From Thermodesulfobacteriota bacterium (GTDB lineage: Bacteria > Desulfobacterota > DSM-4660 > Desulfatiglandales > Desulfatiglandaceae): DNA of 8,830 nt. A program made the translations under genes and the position numbers. Below, piece by piece: positions 7,017-8,830 of the stretch. The stretch covers positions 1 to 8,830 of the forward strand of contig JANQDY010000235.1 in NCBI GenBank assembly GCA_028278625.1, given 5' to 3'. Below the pieces are notes generated by a model. That model had not been told where the DNA came from, made no database searches, and worked only from the letters and a program-made list of their open reading frames with translations. Each line of letters begins with the position of its first letter. Within the stretch, counting starts at the first letter, position 1.

Positions 7017-8396
7017 CTATTCCTTCAACTCGTCCGGCGCATCCGGCGGATAGAGTTCAGGAAATTCAAGATCGGATCTGATGATCCCTGCTTCCGGCCC
7101 CAGGATCAAATCCGCCGCTGAAACGGCCGGGTCCGCGTAGTCGCGGATGGCAAGGGCCACATCCCGGCCGAGTCTCCGCAGATCATCCGGATCGATCCAC
7201 CTCGGCGCATACCCTGCCCGTCCGTAAGTGGTTTCAAGGGTGATGGCCATCACATCATCCTTAAAATTCTTCCACCACCAGCTTTCGGGATAGGATTTTG
7301 TTGCAAATGAAGAACCGCCCTCATCCGGCAGCGGTTCCAGCATATCGGCACCGTAATGGTTGGCCAAGCACCCGATAAACCGGAGCTGTCTGTTCCACAA
7401 AGAGGCCTCCGCTTCCTTGTACCCCAAATACTCCGGCCCGAAATGGGGAAAGAAGAAGGGTCTGCAATCCGGTTCGCTGTTGGACGCATGCAGGTTCAGT
7501 GCAATGATGATGGGAGGACCCTCCCTCAGAAGTTCCAGGATTGCGTTGTGGAGCACGCGGACCTCCCTGGGAGCGTCATCCGTAAGAAGCAACGGATCCT
7601 CAGGGTCACTGAACCACATAACTTCAAGGTTTTGGCTTTCGGGAGTTGTGCGATAATTCCCCACAATAACGCCGTCCACATTCTGCATGGGGACGATATG
7701 GAAAATGAATTTGGAGAGGATCTCTTCGGCTTCACTTGAACCGCCCAAGAGGAAATCGACGAGGCCCTCAATCAAGAACGAGGGGCCCGTTTCAGCGGGG
7801 TGGGTGCGGGCGTGCATCCAGATGCGCTTTTTATTCATATTTGGTACGTGAAAATCGGTTAAGGTCAACAATCGGATCGGATACCCATGCTGGCTCGCAC
7901 CCACTGTTGCGAGCTGAATATGGGGAGTATGCGACACACTCTCAATATAGGCTTCCAGTTTTGAGAAGGTATAGGGATAAAACCGCGCGATCCAGACGGT
8001 GGGGAAATCGAACCGTCTTTCCATGGTCATCTCGTCTTCCGTTTCCTGCCATACCTCGTCTTCCCTGAAACGGTGCCATGTTTTTTGGTCATAGGAGTAG
8101 ACCGGCAGATAATAATAGGGCCAGCCCCGGTTTTTCAACCGAATGAGAACCGGCTGCGTGACCGGAAGATTGTCCACCCGCACATACCACCAGTTGCGCC
8201 ACCGTTTCGGAAGCTCGGGATTACGGTTGTCGTTGGCCAGGGACAGTTCCAATTCCCTTTCGTTGATGATGACGACCTCACCAATGCTTCCCGATTCAAA
8301 ATCGGCTGTTACCTGGACCGTTGCTCCGTTGCCGTTTCCATGACATGCGGATATGATCATTAGCCCCAAAAGGACGAACAAACGGCAATATTTCAT
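7017..8396 (-). CDS. Predicted lipoprotein, M14 family zinc metallopeptidase (CCP/AGBL-like)
   Basis: 459-aa predicted cell-envelope lipoprotein. The start is ATG 8396; an in-frame TTG at 8411 has a ribosome-binding sequence too close to it. Residues 1-17 form a lipoprotein signal ending in lipobox ISAC, with lipidated Cys18 followed by His, so outer-membrane sorting is possible. A beta-rich N-terminal domain (about 25-145: ADFESGSIGEVVI, WWYVRVDNLP, LPVYSYDQKTWHRF) resembles the domain preceding the catalytic part of cytosolic carboxypeptidases. The M14 catalytic domain follows: zinc ligands His199 and Glu202 (THPAETG), GVIVGNYR (242-249), third ligand His303 (LNLHASNSE) and the catalytic Glu388 (TLETTYGR). 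At the position of the usual DLNR the sequence reads NLEV (256-259), so the Asn-Arg pair that holds the substrate carboxylate is absent. It is probably a peptidase or amidase on envelope or scavenged peptides; the substrate is unknown. Oriented opposite to the operon. Confidence 0.85.
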   Translation of the reverse strand: MKYCRLFVLLGLMIISACHGNGNGATVQVTADFESGSIGEVVIINERELELSLANDNRNPELPKRWRNWWYVRVDNLPVTQPVLIRLKNRGWPYYYLPVYSYDQKTWHRFREDEVWQETEDEMTMERRFDFPTVWIARFYPYTFSKLEAYIESVSHTPHIQLATVGASQHGYPIRLLTLTDFHVPNMNKKRIWMHARTHPAETGPSFLIEGLVDFLLGGSSEAEEILSKFIFHIVPMQNVDGVIVGNYRTTPESQNLEVMWFSDPEDPLLLTDDAPREVRVLHNAILELLREGPPIIIALNLHASNSEPDCRPFFFPHFGPEYLGYKEAEASLWNRQLRFIGCLANHYGADMLEPLPDEGGSSFATKSYPESWWWKNFKDDVMAITLETTYGRAGYAPRWIDPDDLRRLGRDVALAIRDYADPAVSAADLILGPEAGIIRSDLEFPELYPPDAPDELKE

Positions 8397-8451
8397 TATT
8401 TCTTTTCCCAAATCCTTCTTTCCGGGCTTACTTTTGAACAGAAAAAGTCTC

Positions 8452-8480
8452 TATTTACGGTAATTTCCGGCAAATATCAA
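8452..8480 (-). promoter_or_regulatory. Candidate sigma70-type promoter for the M14 lipoprotein gene
   Basis: Read on the - strand, TTGATA (8480-8475, 5 of 6 to the -35 consensus) is followed after 17 nt by TAAATA (8457-8452, a weak -10 match). The pair lies about 55-85 nt upstream of the ATG at 8396, in an AT-richer patch of the intergenic gap. The spacing is ideal but the -10 is poor, so this is a tentative call. Confidence 0.3.
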
Positions 8481-8551
8481 GGATATCTCATGAAACGGCC
8501 ATTGTTCCAACCTATCGCACGGGTCCCGCATTGAATCCCAAAGAACCGAGC

Positions 8552-8830
8552 CTAATCCAAACGGGTGAGTTTTCCGTAATCCATGGAGAGGATACGGTCG
8601 GCCACCTGCCTGAGCCACGGCAGTTGATGGCTGGTGATGATCAATGTGGTGCCCCAGCTTTCCCTGGCCTCCAGAACGGCCTTTAGAATGAGCTCCGAGC
8701 TTTTCCGGTCCACGCTGGCCGTCGGTTCATCCAACAGCAGCACCCGGGGTTTCAATACCAGGCGGGCCGCCAGGGCCACCCGCTGCGCTTCCCCGCCGGA
8801 CAATTCCCGCCAGGACCGGTGCAGGAATTT
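8552..8830 (-). CDS. ABC transporter ATP-binding protein, C-terminal part (cut by window edge)
   Basis: The visible 92 residues are the C-terminal half of an ABC ATPase; the reading frame stays open to base 8830, so the Walker A region and true start lie beyond the right edge. Visible elements in order: the signature motif LSGGEAQRV, Walker B VLLLDEP followed by a D-loop SVD, and the switch histidine in IITSHQ. The chain ends with DRILSMDYGKLTRLD, typical of a stand-alone importer ATPase without a long regulatory domain. The closing segment, with WGTTLIITSH and WLRQVADR, reminds me of tungstate/molybdate-type import ATPases (TupC/WtpC-like), but that specificity is only a guess. The stop at 8552 is 155 nt upstream of the peptidase start, so the two genes could be cotranscribed. 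Confidence 0.85.
   Translation of the reverse strand, partial: KFLHRSWRELSGGEAQRVALAARLVLKPRVLLLDEPTASVDRKSSELILKAVLEARESWGTTLIITSHQLPWLRQVADRILSMDYGKLTRLD

Noticed and set aside
1..8830. tRNA, rRNA, CRISPR array, insertion sequence or phage attachment site
   Set aside because: No repeat-spacer pattern, terminal inverted repeats, transposase motif, or recognisable RNA gene was found by eye on either strand.

Overview
The window carries one strand-consistent run of six genes on the + strand (66-6948), followed by two genes on the - strand (7017 to the right edge). The sequence is GC-rich by eye. The TRAP transporter, the multi-cluster ferredoxin-like protein, the aconitase-X pair and the hydroxyacyl-CoA dehydrogenase-like enzyme together suggest an anaerobic Gram-negative bacterium, most likely a sulfate reducer or syntroph of the Desulfobacterota (former Deltaproteobacteria). 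That placement is inferred from protein style; no rRNA or other taxonomic marker is present.

Region 1 (66-6948) looks like a single operon. Its order is a TRAP solute-binding protein, a winged-helix-like/polyferredoxin protein, a fused TRAP DctQM permease, the aconitase-X small subunit, the aconitase-X large subunit, and a 3-hydroxyacyl-CoA dehydrogenase-like oxidoreductase. The gaps between genes are 15, 17, 28, 48 and 4 nt, and no terminator is visible between them. Only 65 bases precede the first gene, so the promoter and any upstream regulator may lie outside the window.

The reading that best fits the set is uptake and catabolism of a small hydroxylated acid. The binding protein and DctQM would import it, the aconitase-X heterodimer would dehydrate it, and the NAD(P)-dependent dehydrogenase would act before or after that step. 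The Fe-S protein would serve as an electron carrier or a redox/iron sensor. The substrate cannot be read from the sequence. Known aconitase-X enzymes act on cis-3-hydroxy-L-proline or, in archaea, on phosphomevalonate, but the enzymes that normally accompany those pathways are not here, and several normally conserved residues differ in the binding protein and the dehydrogenase.

Region 2 (6949-7016) is a short convergent intergenic stretch with only weak hairpins. Region 3 (7017-8396, - strand) encodes a predicted lipoprotein of the M14 metallopeptidase family, closest in layout to the cytosolic carboxypeptidase (CCP/AGBL) branch. It keeps its zinc ligands and catalytic Glu but lacks the usual Asn-Arg substrate-carboxylate motif. 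Region 4 (8397-8551) is intergenic with a candidate promoter for the peptidase. Region 5 (8552-8830, - strand) is the C-terminal part of an ABC transporter ATPase whose beginning lies beyond the right edge.
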